From Casp-actino8 sp039800005 (GTDB lineage Bacteria; Actinomycetota; Acidimicrobiia; Acidimicrobiales; Ilumatobacteraceae): DNA of 19,473 nucleotides. The notes under the pieces are model-generated. The model was given only the letters and a program-made list of their open reading frames with translations, did not search any database and was not told the DNA's origin. This document shows, one piece after another, positions 19,347 to 19,473 of this stretch. Location of the stretch: contig JBDLRN010000017.1 in NCBI GenBank assembly GCA_039800005.1, forward strand, positions 1-19,473, given 5' to 3'. The stretch's first letter is position 1, and every line of letters begins with the position of its first letter. Both the position numbers and the translations under genes were made by a program.

Positions 19347-19420
19347 GGGCGCATAGCTCAGTTGGCTAGAGCGCTTCCCTTACAAGGAAGATGTCGGGGG
19401 TTCGAGTCCCTCTGCGCCCA
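19347..19420 (+). tRNA. tRNA-Val(TAC)
   Basis: Cloverleaf with acceptor GGGCGCA/TGCGCCC, D stem GCTC/GAGC, anticodon stem CTTCC/GGAAG around loop CTTACAA (anticodon TAC), and T arm with GGGGG..TTCGAGT..CCCTC. Discriminator A; CCA is not encoded. It reads GUA and, by wobble, other Val codons. A palindrome-rich segment follows directly. Confidence 0.96.
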
Positions 19421-19471
19421 CTGGTGATCTGGTGAGGAAATTTCACCGCATAGGTGAAGATCCCGCACCAG
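19421..19471 (+). other. GGTGA/TCACC palindrome cluster after tRNA-Val
   Basis: Three GGTGA copies (19423, 19431, 19453) surround one TCACC (19443-19447). Two overlapping 17-bp palindromes result: GGTGA-N7-TCACC (19431-19447) and TTCACC-N5-GGTGAA (19442-19458), whose centres are 11 bp apart. An outer stem pairs CTGGT+GATCT (19421-19430) with AGATC (19458-19462) and ACCAG (19467-19471). It could be a structured 3' end of the tRNA transcript, or a double operator for a gene beyond the window. Confidence 0.5.
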
Positions 19472-19473
19472 AA

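Noticed and set aside
1..19473. CRISPR arrays, insertion sequences, phage genes, toxin-antitoxin or defence modules
   Set aside because: No regularly spaced repeats, no transposase or integrase motifs, no terminal inverted repeats and no recognisable defence domain were found on either strand.

Overview
The window is a high-GC chromosomal segment of an actinobacterium. The best-supported clues are the order ffh / rpsP-khpA-rimM-trmD / rplS-DUF2469-yraN, a perfect actinobacterial LexA (SOS) box in the recA promoter, TAnnnT -10 elements, many GTG starts and several leaderless genes. I favour the class Acidimicrobiia (Ilumatobacter-like), but that is an inference from general gene style. It looks like core chromosome: I see no insertion sequence, phage gene, CRISPR array or replication origin.

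Layout. 1-366: end of a protein with an I78-like inhibitor domain. 419-4833: translation and protein-targeting block with ffh (SRP GTPase), rpsP, khpA, rimM, trmD, rplS, a DUF2469 gene and yraN. lepB and rnhB, which often sit after rplS in actinobacteria, are absent here. 4840-5170 (minus): an overlapping two-gene unit of a 36-residue membrane protein and a 75-residue zinc-binding protein. 5192-6747 (plus): a crotonase-family enzyme and a secreted, membrane-anchored protein. 6701-7390 (minus): rpe. 7432-9578 (plus): a TrmA/RumA-type RNA methyltransferase and psuG. 9575-11050 (minus): two tandem flavodoxin-fold NAD(P)H oxidoreductase paralogues preceded by tRNA-Lys(CTT) and tRNA-His(GTG). 11188-14456 (plus): a HemL-like aminotransferase, a DUF983 protein, recA, tRNA-Asn(GTT) and tRNA-Met(CAT). 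14460-15293 (minus): an alpha/beta-hydrolase whose nucleophile position is Ala. 15336-16637 (plus): an APC-family transporter. 16638-17535 (minus): two unrecognised genes. 17560-18303 (plus): an inositol-monophosphatase-family enzyme. 18320-19261 (minus): a sigma-70 factor. 19347-19420 (plus): tRNA-Val(TAC), followed by a dense palindromic element at the window edge.

How it works together. The first 4.8 kb supports ribosome and tRNA maturation and co-translational targeting; recA is the SOS-controlled repair gene; the rest is mixed metabolism and transport. Two architectural themes recur. First, ten genes have a TAnnnT-like -10 hexamer 6-9 nt before the start codon, so they are probably transcribed without a leader. 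At two places (5177-5184 and 17543-17552) the -10 elements of divergent genes overlap, making compact bidirectional promoters. Second, all six convergent boundaries are packed to between a 47-bp overlap and a 16-bp gap, leaving little or no room for intrinsic terminators.

No wholly new multi-gene system is evident. The best leads are the bidirectional leaderless promoters, the mini-operon at 4840-5170, the Ala-for-Ser hydrolase beside tRNA-Met, the unknown pair at 16638-17535, and the GGTGA/TCACC palindrome cluster after tRNA-Val.
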